A stretch of 64,000 nt of DNA, taken from Paenibacillus taihuensis (lineage in GTDB: Bacteria > Bacillota > Bacilli > Paenibacillales > Paenibacillaceae). The translations under genes were made by a program, and so were the position numbers. The notes under the pieces are model-generated. The model was not told the origin of the DNA. It worked only from the letters and a program-made list of their open reading frames with translations, and did no database searches. Of this stretch, positions 43,109-51,436 are shown piece by piece. Where the stretch lies: assembly GCF_003386535.1 (NCBI RefSeq), contig NZ_QTTN01000003.1:185944-249943 (forward strand), given 5' to 3'. Numbering within the stretch: the stretch's first letter is position 1; each line of letters begins with the position of its first letter.

Positions 43109-43783
43109 ATGGGTGATGAACAAGGAAGGCAGTTGGCCAGTAAGTGGGCGAAGACGGAGGCGCTGCTTTCCCATTCGGGTATCGCACCGCATATTCCGCC
43201 GACGCGGATGTTTACGAAAGCGAATTTGGGCAGCATGCTGAGTGCGCACGGCATGGTCGTCGTCAAGCCGGTTCGCGGTGCAGGCGGTCACGGCGTCATC
43301 AAGGTATCGAGAGACAATGGTACTTATGCGTACACGTACTACTCCAAGACGAACCGATTCGGCAGCTTCGATGCCATGTACCAGTCGCTTAGCAGGAAGA
43401 AAGGGGCACGCCGCTACCTGATTCAGAAAGGAATTCGTCTTGCTACGATCGGCGGCAGACCAATCGACTATCGCGTGAAATATGTCAAACAAGCGGACGG
43501 TCGTTGGGCGATTACGGCAATTGTCGGCAGACTGGCGAAACCTGGCTTGTTCGTGACGAATATTTGCCGCGGGGGGACGCTGCTGAGCGGGTCGGAAGGC
43601 ATTCGCAGATCGTTCTCGAGCAGCGCCGTTGTGCCGAAGAAACGTCTGATGCGCCAGCTGACGCAAATGTCGACATCTGTGCTGGAGAGCCGTTTTCCGG
43701 GTATCGGGCAGCTAGGCTTTGACTTCGGAATCGATCGGAACGGGAAGATTTGGATCTTCGAAGTGAACACAAGGCCGCAATAA
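43109..43783 (+). CDS. YheC/YheD-family ATP-grasp-like protein
   Basis: The 224-residue protein matches the YheC/YheD endospore coat-associated family (VKPVRGAGGHGVIKV, DYRVKYVKQADGRWAITAIV, QLGFDFGIDRNGKIWIFEVNTRPQ). The last block is an ATP-grasp-like metal-binding end. The product is shorter than typical members because it ends right after NTRPQ. It has been placed in the spore coat in relatives; enzymatic function is unknown. ATG at 43109 has only a weak ribosome site. Confidence 0.8.
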   Translation: MGDEQGRQLASKWAKTEALLSHSGIAPHIPPTRMFTKANLGSMLSAHGMVVVKPVRGAGGHGVIKVSRDNGTYAYTYYSKTNRFGSFDAMYQSLSRKKGARRYLIQKGIRLATIGGRPIDYRVKYVKQADGRWAITAIVGRLAKPGLFVTNICRGGTLLSGSEGIRRSFSSSAVVPKKRLMRQLTQMSTSVLESRFPGIGQLGFDFGIDRNGKIWIFEVNTRPQ

Positions 43784-43866
43784 TCTCTTCCAATATTTGA
43801 TAGCTTAAGTTAATAGATTTATAGAGTACCATTAAAGTTTTTTATCATTTGTAGAACTTGTCGGCC

Positions 43867-43965
43867 TGTGTATAACTGCATCCACAATATCCTCATTGTA
43901 TTTCCTCAATATTCGACGATTACTCACAACTTGCACACATGCTGTCCACACTGGGATGTGGATAA
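43867..43965 (+). promoter_or_regulatory. DnaA-box cluster upstream of sda
   Basis: Two perfect boxes, TGTGTATAA (43867-43875) and TGTGGATAA (43957-43965), read as TTATNCACA on the other strand. Near matches (7 of 9) lie at 43878-43886, 43931-43939 and 43942-43950. The cluster sits 75-170 bases before the sda start, as in B. subtilis where DnaA controls sda. Confidence 0.82.
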
Positions 43966-43974
43966 TCGGAACGC

Positions 43975-44004
43975 TTGTTCCATCCTATTTGGACATGCTA
44001 AGAT
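43975..44004 (+). promoter_or_regulatory. Candidate SigA promoter of sda
   Basis: TTGTTC (43975-43980) and TAAGAT (43999-44004) are 18 bases apart, immediately downstream of the last DnaA box. Confidence 0.5.
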
Positions 44005-44039
44005 GAATTTGGAATTAAGAGGGAAAGGAGATGAGTAAT

Positions 44040-44183
44040 ATGGACCAGTTGTCCGACGAGCTGTTGCTTGATGCGTTCCAAACGGCAAACAAGTACAATC
44101 TAGATCAAGAATTTATCCAGCTGCTGAATGCCGAGATCAAGCGCAGGGACATTAACACAGAAGGGTTCCTCCACACAGCATAA
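44040..44183 (+). CDS. sda: Sda, sporulation histidine kinase inhibitor
   Basis: The 47-residue product begins MDQLSDELLLDAFQTANKYN and continues LDQEFIQLLNAEIKRRDI, closely like B. subtilis Sda in its paired helices. Sda binds the sporulation kinase and blocks phosphorelay input when replication has started or is damaged. I use the ATG at 44040, 8-9 bases after AAAGGAG; an in-frame ATG at 44031 abuts the ribosome site. The upstream DnaA boxes support this identification. The frame is too short for routine ORF listing and was found by reading. Confidence 0.93.
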   Translation: MDQLSDELLLDAFQTANKYNLDQEFIQLLNAEIKRRDINTEGFLHTA

Positions 44184-44199
44184 TCCTACTCCTCGTAAC

Positions 44200-44475
44200 T
44201 TATGGCCATTTCGAAATATGTACCTCATAGGTAGCCACACAACTCGGACAATAGACTACATGACTGCAGCTATTCCCTACATTCGACGACCAAGAAGGAA
44301 CCGTCTCGCTATTGGTAATTGTGTCAGGCTGATAAGGTGCATATGGACCGGTGAAATCATCAAGCCGTCCACAATCTTCAGTTTGTAAGGAGCATTTTGG
44401 ACAAAGCGCGCAGAGCTGCTCCAAGCCATTGCAAATGGGACATAACATATAAAAAAGGGTACCCTCCTTTGCCAC
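44200..44475 (-). CDS. Small zinc-ribbon-like protein
   Basis: The 91-residue protein has many paired cysteines (MLCPICNGLEQLC, ALCPKC, VVYCPSC), consistent with a treble-clef or zinc-ribbon fold. No family name is recognised, though similar small zinc proteins lie near yumC in Bacilli. A GTG at 44475 has AAGGAAG upstream; an ATG at 44448 would start directly at the first Cys block but has GGAGG placed 14 bases away. Its start overlaps the fnr terminator. Confidence 0.6.
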   Translation of the reverse strand: MAKEGTLFYMLCPICNGLEQLCALCPKCSLQTEDCGRLDDFTGPYAPYQPDTITNSETVPSWSSNVGNSCSHVVYCPSCVATYEVHISKWP

Positions 44476-44521
44476 CTGTGATTGCTTCCTTAGATCGGCT
44501 AAAGTTTAGGATACCCTTTTT
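44452..44521 (-). terminator. Terminator of the yumC-like gene, overlapping the next gene's start
   Basis: On the minus strand AAAAAGGGTATCCT pairs with AGGGTACCCTTTTT across a 42-base loop, ending in a T run right before an ATG at 44448. The AAGGAGG ribosome-like sequence of the next gene lies within the 3' arm. Confidence 0.65.
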
Positions 44522-44549
44522 ATTTTGAAATTCATCCGAAATAAATGGA

Positions 44550-45551
44550 TTAGAGCTTCATGCTGCTGCTGTGACCAGGCGAGAGCTTCGCTGTTGGATC
44601 TACATACACCTTGGCATTGTTAATCGCAGTCGGCGCTTCGCCGAAACCGACGGCTATAAGCTTCAGCTTGCCTGGATAAGTCGTAATATCGCCTGCGGCA
44701 AATATGCCCGGCACGCTCGTTTCCATTCGGGAGTCGACGATAATCGAACCGTTGTCGATCTCAAGACCCCATTCCGCGATAGGCCCGAGGGAGGATACGA
44801 ACCCGAAATTGACGATAACGGCATCAACGGGCAGCTCAATCTTCTCGGCCGTTTTCCCATGCTGCAAGGTGACGGAAGTAATCGTATCTGAGCCATTCAA
44901 TGAGAGCAGCTCATACGGAGTCAGAATGTTTACTTTGGAGTTCATCAAGTTCTCGACACTGTGCTCGTGGGCACGGAATTTATCCCGCCGGTGCACAAGC
45001 GTGACGCTCGCTGCGATCGGCTCGAGCATCAGCGACCAATCTACTGCTGAATCGCCGCCGCCGCTTACAAGCACATGCTTGCCTTGGAATTGATTCAGAT
45101 CATTAATGAAGTAATACAAATTACGCTTCTCAAACTTGGCTGCTTCGGCAAGCTCCAGACGGCGAGGCTCGAAGGCGCCTACGCCTGCTGTAATGATAAC
45201 GGCTTTGGCATAGTGTACGGTTTTGTCGGTAATGATCTCAAAATCTCGTTCGTCCCGTTTGTTCACGGTAACGACCTTTTCTTCCAGATGAATCTCTGGC
45301 TTGAACATATCCATTTGCTTCTTCAACTGCTCAACGAGCTCGCTAGCAGTAACCTTTGGGAAACCGGCGACATCATAAATGTACTTCTCGGGATAAAGAG
45401 CGGCTAGCTGACCGCCCAGCTGAGGCATGCTTTCGATAATTTTAACGGACGCTTGGCGCATGCCGCCGTAGAAAGCGGCGAACATGCCGGCAGGGCCTCC
45501 GCCAATGATGACGATATCGACGGCTTGTGTTGGAGTAGCAGAACTAGACAA
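44550..45551 (-). CDS. yumC: Ferredoxin/flavodoxin--NADP+ reductase, thioredoxin-reductase type (YumC-like)
   Basis: The 333-residue flavoprotein has the two nucleotide-binding motifs of the family: FAD at [15 protein letters not shown] near the start and NADPH at [13 protein letters not shown] in the middle, plus [20 protein letters not shown]. It lacks the redox CxxC of thioredoxin reductase, which identifies the ferredoxin reductase branch. I start at the TTG at 45551 because GGAGGTG lies 6 bases before it; the upstream GTG lies inside that ribosome site. It is divergent from ndh. Confidence 0.95.
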   Translation of the reverse strand: MSSSATPTQAVDIVIIGGGPAGMFAAFYGGMRQASVKIIESMPQLGGQLAALYPEKYIYDVAGFPKVTASELVEQLKKQMDMFKPEIHLEEKVVTVNKRDERDFEIITDKTVHYAKAVIITAGVGAFEPRRLELAEAAKFEKRNLYYFINDLNQFQGKHVLVSGGGDSAVDWSLMLEPIAASVTLVHRRDKFRAHEHSVENLMNSKVNILTPYELLSLNGSDTITSVTLQHGKTAEKIELPVDAVIVNFGFVSSLGPIAEWGLEIDNGSIIVDSRMETSVPGIFAAGDITTYPGKLKLIAVGFGEAPTAINNAKVYVDPTAKLSPGHSSSMKL

Positions 45552-45754
45552 GAGTAACACCTCCAGAAGAGTTCAGGAATAATGTACAGGGGATAGAGGA
45601 TCGACCACACAATTGGTTAAATCTTCTTGTACATTATATCGTTTCGACAAGCCCAGGGGAAACAAGAAAATTGGATGTTATTCTAAATATTTTCGTATAT
45701 TTTACCCTTGAACTTTAATGAAAAAGTTTGTAAACTGTGAGGTATTAGTAGCGG

Positions 45755-45764
45755 TTTGTCGAAA
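45755..45764 (+). promoter_or_regulatory. Spo0A-box-like decamer
   Basis: TTTGTCGAAA matches the full Spo0A box (TTTGTCRAA plus A). It lies 127 bases upstream of ndh. A promoter-like pair overlaps it: TTGTCG then CATAAA after about 18 bases. Confidence 0.45.
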
Positions 45765-45828
45765 TAGACACAGACTTTTCATAAAAGCTTGATTCGGGTT
45801 ACACACTAACATTATTCATCGTCTGTGT

Positions 45829-45846
45829 TTGTGTAATTTTTCACAA
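45829..45846 (+). promoter_or_regulatory. Rex operator upstream of ndh
   Basis: TTGTGTAATTTTTCACAA matches the Rex consensus TTGTGAANNNNTTCACAA at every specified position but one. It sits 45 bases upstream of the ndh start. In Firmicutes Rex represses ndh and fermentation genes and is released when the NADH/NAD+ ratio rises. The rest of the 45552-45890 gap holds no gene. Confidence 0.82.
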
Positions 45847-45890
45847 AGTTATGAAAAGAAAAAGAAATCACGAATGGATGGGATTCTGCG

Positions 45891-47084
45891 ATGAGCAACA
45901 TACCGAAAATAGTTATTTTAGGGGCCGGTTACGGCGGTGTATTGACAGCACTTCGTCTTCAGAAAGAACTGAACTACAACGAAGCTGATGTAACACTCGT
46001 GAATAAGCATGATTACCACTATTTCACGACACATCTTCACATGCCGGCTGCGGGCACAGATAAAACAGAAAACGCACGCGTTAGCATCTCCAAGCTGATT
46101 GACGAATTCAAAATCGATTTCGTTAAATCGACAGTCGTACAAATTCGTACCCAAGACAAGAAAGTCATTCTTGAAGACGGTACGCTTTCGTATGATTACC
46201 TCGTAATCGGCCTTGGCGGCGAGCCTGAAACTTTCGGTATCCCAGGTATGCTTGAATATGCGATGAACATTCGTTCCATTAACTCCGTTCGTTTGATTCG
46301 CGAACATATCGAATACCAATTCGCGCGCTTCAAACGTGAGCCACACCGTACAGATTACCTTACTTTCGTTGTCGGCGGCGCCGGCTTCACAGGTATCGAA
46401 TTTGTCGGTGAACTCGCTGATCGTCTTCCAGAGCTTTGCAAGCAGAACGATGTCGATCCTTCGCTTGTTAAGCTATATAATATTGAAGCTGCTCCAACTG
46501 CGCTCCCTGGCTTTGATCCGGAGCTCGTTGAGTATGCGATGCAAGTTCTGACGAAGAAAGGCGTAACGTTCAAAATCGGCTGCCCGATCAAAGAATGTAC
46601 TCCTGACGGCGTTATCGTTGGCGACAACGAAGAAATCAAAGCAGCTACAGTAATCTGGGCAGCTGGCGTACGCGGTAACCGCCTGATCGAAGAAGCGGGT
46701 ATCGAAGTTATGCGCGGCCGTGTTAAAGTCGACGAGTCGCTTCGCGCTCCAGGCCACGAGAACATTTACGTTGTTGGCGACAACTCCCTGATGTTCAACC
46801 CAGAGGGTCGTCCGTACCCGCCAACTGCACAAATCGCGATGCAGCAAGGCGTCGTCTGTGCGCATAACCTGGTTGCTTCGATCCGTAACCAACCGCTTAA
46901 GAAGTTCGAATTCAAGAACAAAGGTACAGTTGCATCCCTTGGTAAAGGCGAAGCAATCGGTCTTGCATTCGGCAAGAAATATAAAGGCGGCGTAGCGGCA
47001 TTGCTGAAAAAAGCGATCGACATCCGTTACCTGTACATCATCGGCGGTATTCCACTCGTTGTGAAAAAAGGTAAATTCCTATAA
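45891..47084 (+). CDS. ndh: Type II NADH dehydrogenase (NDH-2)
   Basis: The 397-residue flavoenzyme oxidises NADH and reduces menaquinone without proton pumping. The FAD motif is at the N-terminus (IVILGAGYGGVLTALRL), the NADH motif in the middle (FVVGGAGFTGIEFVGEL), and the second FAD contact at IYVVGDNSLMF; a quinone-binding helix region (YPPTAQIAMQQG) and an amphipathic C-terminal end for membrane binding follow. It lies behind a Rex operator. The ATG of the next gene overlaps its stop codon by one base. Confidence 0.95.
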   Translation: MSNIPKIVILGAGYGGVLTALRLQKELNYNEADVTLVNKHDYHYFTTHLHMPAAGTDKTENARVSISKLIDEFKIDFVKSTVVQIRTQDKKVILEDGTLSYDYLVIGLGGEPETFGIPGMLEYAMNIRSINSVRLIREHIEYQFARFKREPHRTDYLTFVVGGAGFTGIEFVGELADRLPELCKQNDVDPSLVKLYNIEAAPTALPGFDPELVEYAMQVLTKKGVTFKIGCPIKECTPDGVIVGDNEEIKAATVIWAAGVRGNRLIEEAGIEVMRGRVKVDESLRAPGHENIYVVGDNSLMFNPEGRPYPPTAQIAMQQGVVCAHNLVASIRNQPLKKFEFKNKGTVASLGKGEAIGLAFGKKYKGGVAALLKKAIDIRYLYIIGGIPLVVKKGKFL

Positions 47085-47341
47085 TGCGCCACTGCAGCGT
47101 GCAGGTTAGAGGTTTGCTGACGCGCGAGGAGCTTGATCGCTACAATGCGCTGATGGAGGTTGGCTCTTTCTTGGAGTCGCAGAACCGTTACGACTTAGCA
47201 TATACGGTGCAGAAGGAAGTGGATCTTCTCATTATGCCGGGCATTGAACGGCTGAAGGAGAAGGGCCGCGAGCGTGACCGTCAGACGGAAGCGTATTTGG
47301 AAGCGAAGCGTCTTCTCGAAGAAGATGACGACGAAGATTGA
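47084..47341 (+). CDS. Hypothetical protein, 85 aa, coupled to ndh
   Basis: The soluble, charged protein begins MRHCSVQVRGLLTREELDRY and ends in an acidic tail (LLEEDDDED). Much of it is predicted helical (EKGRERDRQTEAYLEAKRLL). The start codon overlaps the ndh stop in TAATG, implying translational coupling and a role related to NDH-2, but I do not recognise the family. A strong terminator follows. Confidence 0.65.
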   Translation: MRHCSVQVRGLLTREELDRYNALMEVGSFLESQNRYDLAYTVQKEVDLLIMPGIERLKEKGRERDRQTEAYLEAKRLLEEDDDED

Positions 47342-47347
47342 AATAAT

Positions 47348-47393
47348 AAAAAAGCGGATGGAACGCCTGGAGAGACGTTTCATCCGCTTTTTT
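47348..47393 (+). terminator. Intrinsic terminator of the ndh operon
   Basis: A 13-bp stem (AAAAAAGCGGATG / CATCCGCTTTTTT) is extended by a shorter inner pairing (AACG / CGTT) and ends in a T run, 6 bases after the stop codon. Confidence 0.85.
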
Positions 47394-47568
47394 TAATTAT
47401 TACAAAAACAGTGAAAATGTGGCCGGAGTGTCGGTATGGAGTTGGAACAGCGTCAGCGGTCGCCTTTGTAGGCGGATAGTCTTCATTAAACAAGTACAAT
47501 CAAAATATCCGACTACAACAGCGAGTGGAAACCCATACCGACCGGAGGCTACCCTTTTCACTGAACCC

Positions 47569-48315
47569 CTAGATGCTGAACAGCTGTTGCAGCTTCTCAT
47601 CCGTCATGCGATTGCCGACGTAGAAGTCGCCGAAGTCGCCGAAGCGCGCGCTTACTTCATCAAAACGCATTTCATAGACAAGCTTCTTGAATTGAAGCGC
47701 GTCTTCCGCGAACAGCGTAACGCCCCACTCCCAATTGTCGAAGCCAACGGAGCCTGTGATGATCTGTTTGACTTTGCCCGCATATTGGCGGCCGATCATG
47801 CCGTGGCTGCGCATCATCGTACGACGCTCGTCCATGCTGAGCATGTACCAGTTGTCATTGCCTTGGCGGCGCTTGTTCATCGGGTAGAAGCAGATGTGAT
47901 TCCATTTTGGCAGGATCGGCTTCAATCTTGCGAGAATATCAGGGTTCTGCATCGGATCTGTGCCCGGAGGCGCCATGTAATTGCTCAATTCTACGATGCT
48001 GACGTACGAATGCGCCGGAATCGTGAACTGCGCGAATGTCGTCTTGTTGAACGCATTCTCAATGGCATTCAGCTCTTCCAATGTCTCGCGAAGATGCATC
48101 AGAACGAAGTCTGCCTTCTGTCCCACGATCGAGTAGAATGCTGTGCTGCCTTGTTTATTATCTTCAATGGATTGCCACTCAGCCAGGAAGGATTGAAGCT
48201 CGTCCAGTGCAGTTGCACGCTCTCCTTCGTCTGCCAATCTCCAAGCGGTCCAGTCAATGGCGCGGAAATCATGCAGGGCGTACCAGCCTTCCAGCGTTTG
48301 AGCTGCTTCACTCAT
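47569..48315 (-). CDS. hemQ: Coproheme decarboxylase HemQ (chlorite dismutase-like)
   Basis: The 248-residue protein has the HemQ signature: Tyr144 in CFYPMNKRR, the residue that carries out decarboxylation, and His171 in [15 protein letters not shown], the proximal haem ligand. It converts iron coproporphyrin to protohaem in the Gram-positive branch of haem synthesis. I start at the ATG at 48315, behind GAGGAGAG, and not at a start 39 codons further upstream. Haem supply links it to ctaA and ctaB in this window. Confidence 0.96.
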   Translation of the reverse strand: MSEAAQTLEGWYALHDFRAIDWTAWRLADEGERATALDELQSFLAEWQSIEDNKQGSTAFYSIVGQKADFVLMHLRETLEELNAIENAFNKTTFAQFTIPAHSYVSIVELSNYMAPPGTDPMQNPDILARLKPILPKWNHICFYPMNKRRQGNDNWYMLSMDERRTMMRSHGMIGRQYAGKVKQIITGSVGFDNWEWGVTLFAEDALQFKKLVYEMRFDEVSARFGDFGDFYVGNRMTDEKLQQLFSI

Positions 48316-48472
48316 CGGTATCTCTCCTCTATATGTGTAATTGTCGATTACATTGTAACGTAATGGTACAAAGGAGAGCAAATGACGGACTTGTGACAAC
48401 AGCGGCGAATGAATTGACTTCCTCGAAGCCATCTACTACACTATTCGTAGCGAAAGGGGAATAGTGCTTCGT

Positions 48473-48778
48473 ATGAACGGTGACGTTAATATTTTGCAGC
48501 TTATTATTGCAACGGTGTTGTTTTTTGTCATGGTGTTCGGGATCGGATTTATTTTGAACATGCTGCTCAAAACAACCTTTTTTCCGATTTATCTATATGT
48601 GCTGATAGGCATTCCAGCCTTCATCTGGCAGACCTGGGATAATACGAAGTCGTTCTCGGGCAACTTCACTGCTTTCACATTCGTTGATATTGTACCGGCA
48701 ATTGGTGCGCTTATCGGCGCATACGTAAGCGGTGCGACGATTCGGGCATTACGGCGCGGCGGATACAAAATGTTCTAA
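48473..48778 (+). CDS. YuiB-family membrane protein
   Basis: About 101 residues with two or three hydrophobic segments (IIATVLFFVMVFGIGFILNML near the start) and a C-terminal ATIRALRRGGYKMF block like the ending of B. subtilis YuiB. Function is unknown. The ATG at 48473 gives the family's usual length; a GTG at 48464 has better spacing from AAAGGGG and may be used. Divergent from hemQ. Confidence 0.8.
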   Translation: MNGDVNILQLIIATVLFFVMVFGIGFILNMLLKTTFFPIYLYVLIGIPAFIWQTWDNTKSFSGNFTAFTFVDIVPAIGALIGAYVSGATIRALRRGGYKMF

Positions 48779-48878
48779 GATGAAATTACAGACGGCAAGG
48801 CCATACTAAGGATCAAACGTAGAAAGCTGGCGATTGTGTTATGAAGCTGCAGCTTTCGAGGAGCCGAGGTGATGCGCA

Positions 48879-49751
48879 GTGCCGTTTTTTCTTTCGGGCT
48901 TGCATGTGGAACGAACAGGCAGGGAGAATGGAGGACCGCCTATATTGACGGTTCATCCGCCTGGCTTGTCCAGCCAGCTGTTCGTACCATTGGAGGAAAA
49001 GCTGACAGGTGACAGCGAGTTGATTCGATTCGATATTCGCGGGCATGGCAGCAGCAGTGCCGGTGATGGTAACCTGTCGCTCGCATTGATTGCAGAGGAT
49101 ATGCGGCTGCTGCTGGACGAGCTGGGCGAGGAAACCACTTATCTATGCTCGTACGGCTCGGGATCTTTTCCGCTGCTAACTGCTCTGCTCGCTTATCCGG
49201 AGCGGTTCAAAGGTGGTATCCTGATTAACGGAACAGCAGGCTATACCGATTTTGCAAGCCATGCGAGGCTGCAAGCGACCTTTGTTTCGAGCGTGCTTGC
49301 ACCGAAGGATCCGATTGCTTACAAATCCGCGCAAAGTGAAGCAGGAAACAGAGCGGAGTTTCAATCGCTGTATGCCGATGTGTTGCAGGGCGATTCCGCC
49401 AAATGGCGGGAGTATACAACGGCATGCCTCGGCAGCCCGCTTAAGAAGCGGCTCAGCCAGATCAGGCAGCCGATGCTCATCATGTATGGCGCTGAAGATC
49501 GAGTCAGTCTGCGTTATGCCAGCGAGCTGAAAAGGCTGCCGAATCGCGAGTATTACGCGATAGAAGGGGCGAGCAAGCAGCTGCTGACGAGGCATCCGGA
49601 GACGATTGCTTTTATTATGTCGCAATGGATTGATAAACAGGAGCATCCGGAGCTTGCCGATACATTCGAGGAACGATCGGCGCTGCTGGAGGAGCTCGTC
49701 ACACATGGAGCGGCTGAAGGACATCCTGAGGATTATCATTCCTTGCAGTAG
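48879..49751 (+). CDS. Alpha/beta hydrolase
   Basis: The 290-residue protein has the alpha/beta hydrolase order: oxyanion region TVHPPG, nucleophile elbow LCSYGS (with the first Gly of GxSxG replaced by Leu), acidic residue in YGAEDRVS, and His in LTRHPET. No signal peptide is evident. GTG start, 7 bases after GAGGTG. Substrate is unknown; the altered elbow means activity should be tested, not assumed. It precedes dnaB on the same strand with a hairpin between. Confidence 0.82.
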   Translation: MPFFLSGLHVERTGRENGGPPILTVHPPGLSSQLFVPLEEKLTGDSELIRFDIRGHGSSSAGDGNLSLALIAEDMRLLLDELGEETTYLCSYGSGSFPLLTALLAYPERFKGGILINGTAGYTDFASHARLQATFVSSVLAPKDPIAYKSAQSEAGNRAEFQSLYADVLQGDSAKWREYTTACLGSPLKKRLSQIRQPMLIMYGAEDRVSLRYASELKRLPNREYYAIEGASKQLLTRHPETIAFIMSQWIDKQEHPELADTFEERSALLEELVTHGAAEGHPEDYHSLQ

Positions 49752-49781
49752 TGTAGAGGTTTGGGGAGAAACGGAAGGATG

Positions 49782-49817
49782 GAAGTTCCCTCGAGAGGGG
49801 GAATTTTCTTTTTTTGC
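49782..49817 (+). terminator. Hairpin with T run after the hydrolase gene
   Basis: GAAGTTCCCTC and GAGGGGGAATTTTC form an imperfect stem around a short GA-rich loop and are followed by seven T. Confidence 0.6.
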
Positions 49818-49871
49818 TGCGACTGATCCTATGGTAAACTAGTAGAAAGAATACATGGTAGATGGAGTCGA

Positions 49872-51419
49872 ATGAAGATGCGGATCGGCAACTTGCACCA
49901 ATTTACGGAGCATCATCGTTATTACACGTTTCGCGATTTTTCGTTAAGCGCAGTCGACCGTAAAATGATCGGATTGATCTATCAGCCTATGATTGGCGCG
50001 TTCGCCACAGGGCTGTACCAGCTGCTCTATCAGCAAACGGCTGATGATAGAGTCGGCTATTCGGAGCTTGAGCCGCAGCGGAAGCTGCTGCTTGGTCTGG
50101 GGCTTGAGATGGGCGAGCGCAGTAGGCAGGAGCTCGTGAACCACGCATCCCGCCTGGAAGCGGTCGGATTGCTGCAGGTATCGAAGCTAGGTGTGTCCGA
50201 TAATGATGATGTTGTTTATGAATATGAACTGTTTAAGCCTTTGACGCCGGACGAGTTCTTCGGAAGCCCGCATCTGACGATGCTGCTGAGAGACAAAGTC
50301 GGCAAGCATTCCGTCATTGCGCTGCGGGAATGCTTCTATTCGAAGGAAGACGACGAGCTCGCTAGCGCAGAGCTGCAGCGCGAGAATATTACGGTGCCGT
50401 TCTACGAGCTGTTCCGTTTGAACACGCAGGGTATTGATCTGGAGCTGGAGCAGGCGCTGACCGAGGTAGCGCCTGCTAGGCAGCCGGCCCCTAAGCCGCA
50501 GCAGCTGGAGACAGCAGGCATTCAGTATGGCGATATTATTATGCGGTTCCCGCGCAACTCGGCGAACCGCAGTTACGTGGAGCGTCTGCGCGGAGATAAT
50601 GAAGCGATCGCGCAGCTCAATTATGTCGCGTACAAGTACAATTTGGACGCGGCGGATTTGAGCCGGTTGCTCGATGAAGACAACATCTTCACGAGCAAAG
50701 GCGAGCTCCTCATTGATGAGCTGCAGCTGCGCGCGAATCAGATGTACCGTCAGGACCGCAAGCGCTCGGATGAGCGGCAGCGGATGTATGGCAGGATGAA
50801 CGCGGCGAAGGCGGAGAGCCAGGCGGCGGATGACGGCAGCGATGATATGCCGGATGAAGTGGCGGTTCAGGCTGAATTTTATGTGGATGTGCCGGCGCAG
50901 CTTGCCGGGCGCTGCGACATCCATCAGTACAATATGCTGATGAGGAACGAGCCGCATACGCGGTTTATCGCACGCTTCTTCCCAGGGGCGGTGCCGGAAT
51001 GGCTCATTCGCGTATTTGAAGTGATCGATCATAATTATCGTTTGCAAGGTGCAGTCATAAACGTACTTATTCATTATGTGCTTGGCATGAACGATGCGCA
51101 GCGCGTGACGAAGGCATTCATCGATACAGTCGCTTCAAACATGCTTATGAAGGGTATCGATTCCTATGAGAAGGCAGTCGGCTACGTTCGCGAGCAAGTG
51201 AAGGTGGAAGCGGACAAAGTGCAGCGTCGCGAAGGCGGAGCAGCTGCTGCTTCCTCGGCTGCGCCGAGAAGCGGCAGAGGAGGTTCCCAGCGCGGCGGCA
51301 GCGCTCGCAAGCCTGCGATACCGATTATGCCGGAGGCGCCAAGCGGTTCGCCGTTATCGGCTGAAGAGATGGAAGAGATCAGGCGGATGGCCCGCAAATT
51401 GGACGGCAAAACAACGTAA
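49872..51419 (+). CDS. dnaB: Replication initiation / membrane attachment protein DnaB (helicase loader)
   Basis: The 515-residue protein matches Gram-positive DnaB: an N-terminal domain (YYTFRDFSLSAVDRKMIGLIYQPMIG) that oligomerises and a C-terminal DnaB/DnaD domain (residues about 355-440, with VIDHNYRLQGAVINVLIHYVLG). A charged, Ala/Gly/Ser-rich linker separates conserved ends. DnaB recruits the replicative helicase to oriC with DnaD and DnaI. It is immediately followed by dnaI, the conserved order. It is not the DnaB helicase of E. coli. Confidence 0.95.
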   Translation: MKMRIGNLHQFTEHHRYYTFRDFSLSAVDRKMIGLIYQPMIGAFATGLYQLLYQQTADDRVGYSELEPQRKLLLGLGLEMGERSRQELVNHASRLEAVGLLQVSKLGVSDNDDVVYEYELFKPLTPDEFFGSPHLTMLLRDKVGKHSVIALRECFYSKEDDELASAELQRENITVPFYELFRLNTQGIDLELEQALTEVAPARQPAPKPQQLETAGIQYGDIIMRFPRNSANRSYVERLRGDNEAIAQLNYVAYKYNLDAADLSRLLDEDNIFTSKGELLIDELQLRANQMYRQDRKRSDERQRMYGRMNAAKAESQAADDGSDDMPDEVAVQAEFYVDVPAQLAGRCDIHQYNMLMRNEPHTRFIARFFPGAVPEWLIRVFEVIDHNYRLQGAVINVLIHYVLGMNDAQRVTKAFIDTVASNMLMKGIDSYEKAVGYVREQVKVEADKVQRREGGAAAASSAAPRSGRGGSQRGGSARKPAIPIMPEAPSGSPLSAEEMEEIRRMARKLDGKTT

Positions 51420-51436
51420 ATTGAGGTGAAGCCCAT

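Noticed and set aside
42838..43116. AgrD propeptide in the Cys-rich ORFs after agrB
   Set aside because: The frames run through an 11-bp minisatellite after a terminator, have no ribosome site and lack AgrD features.
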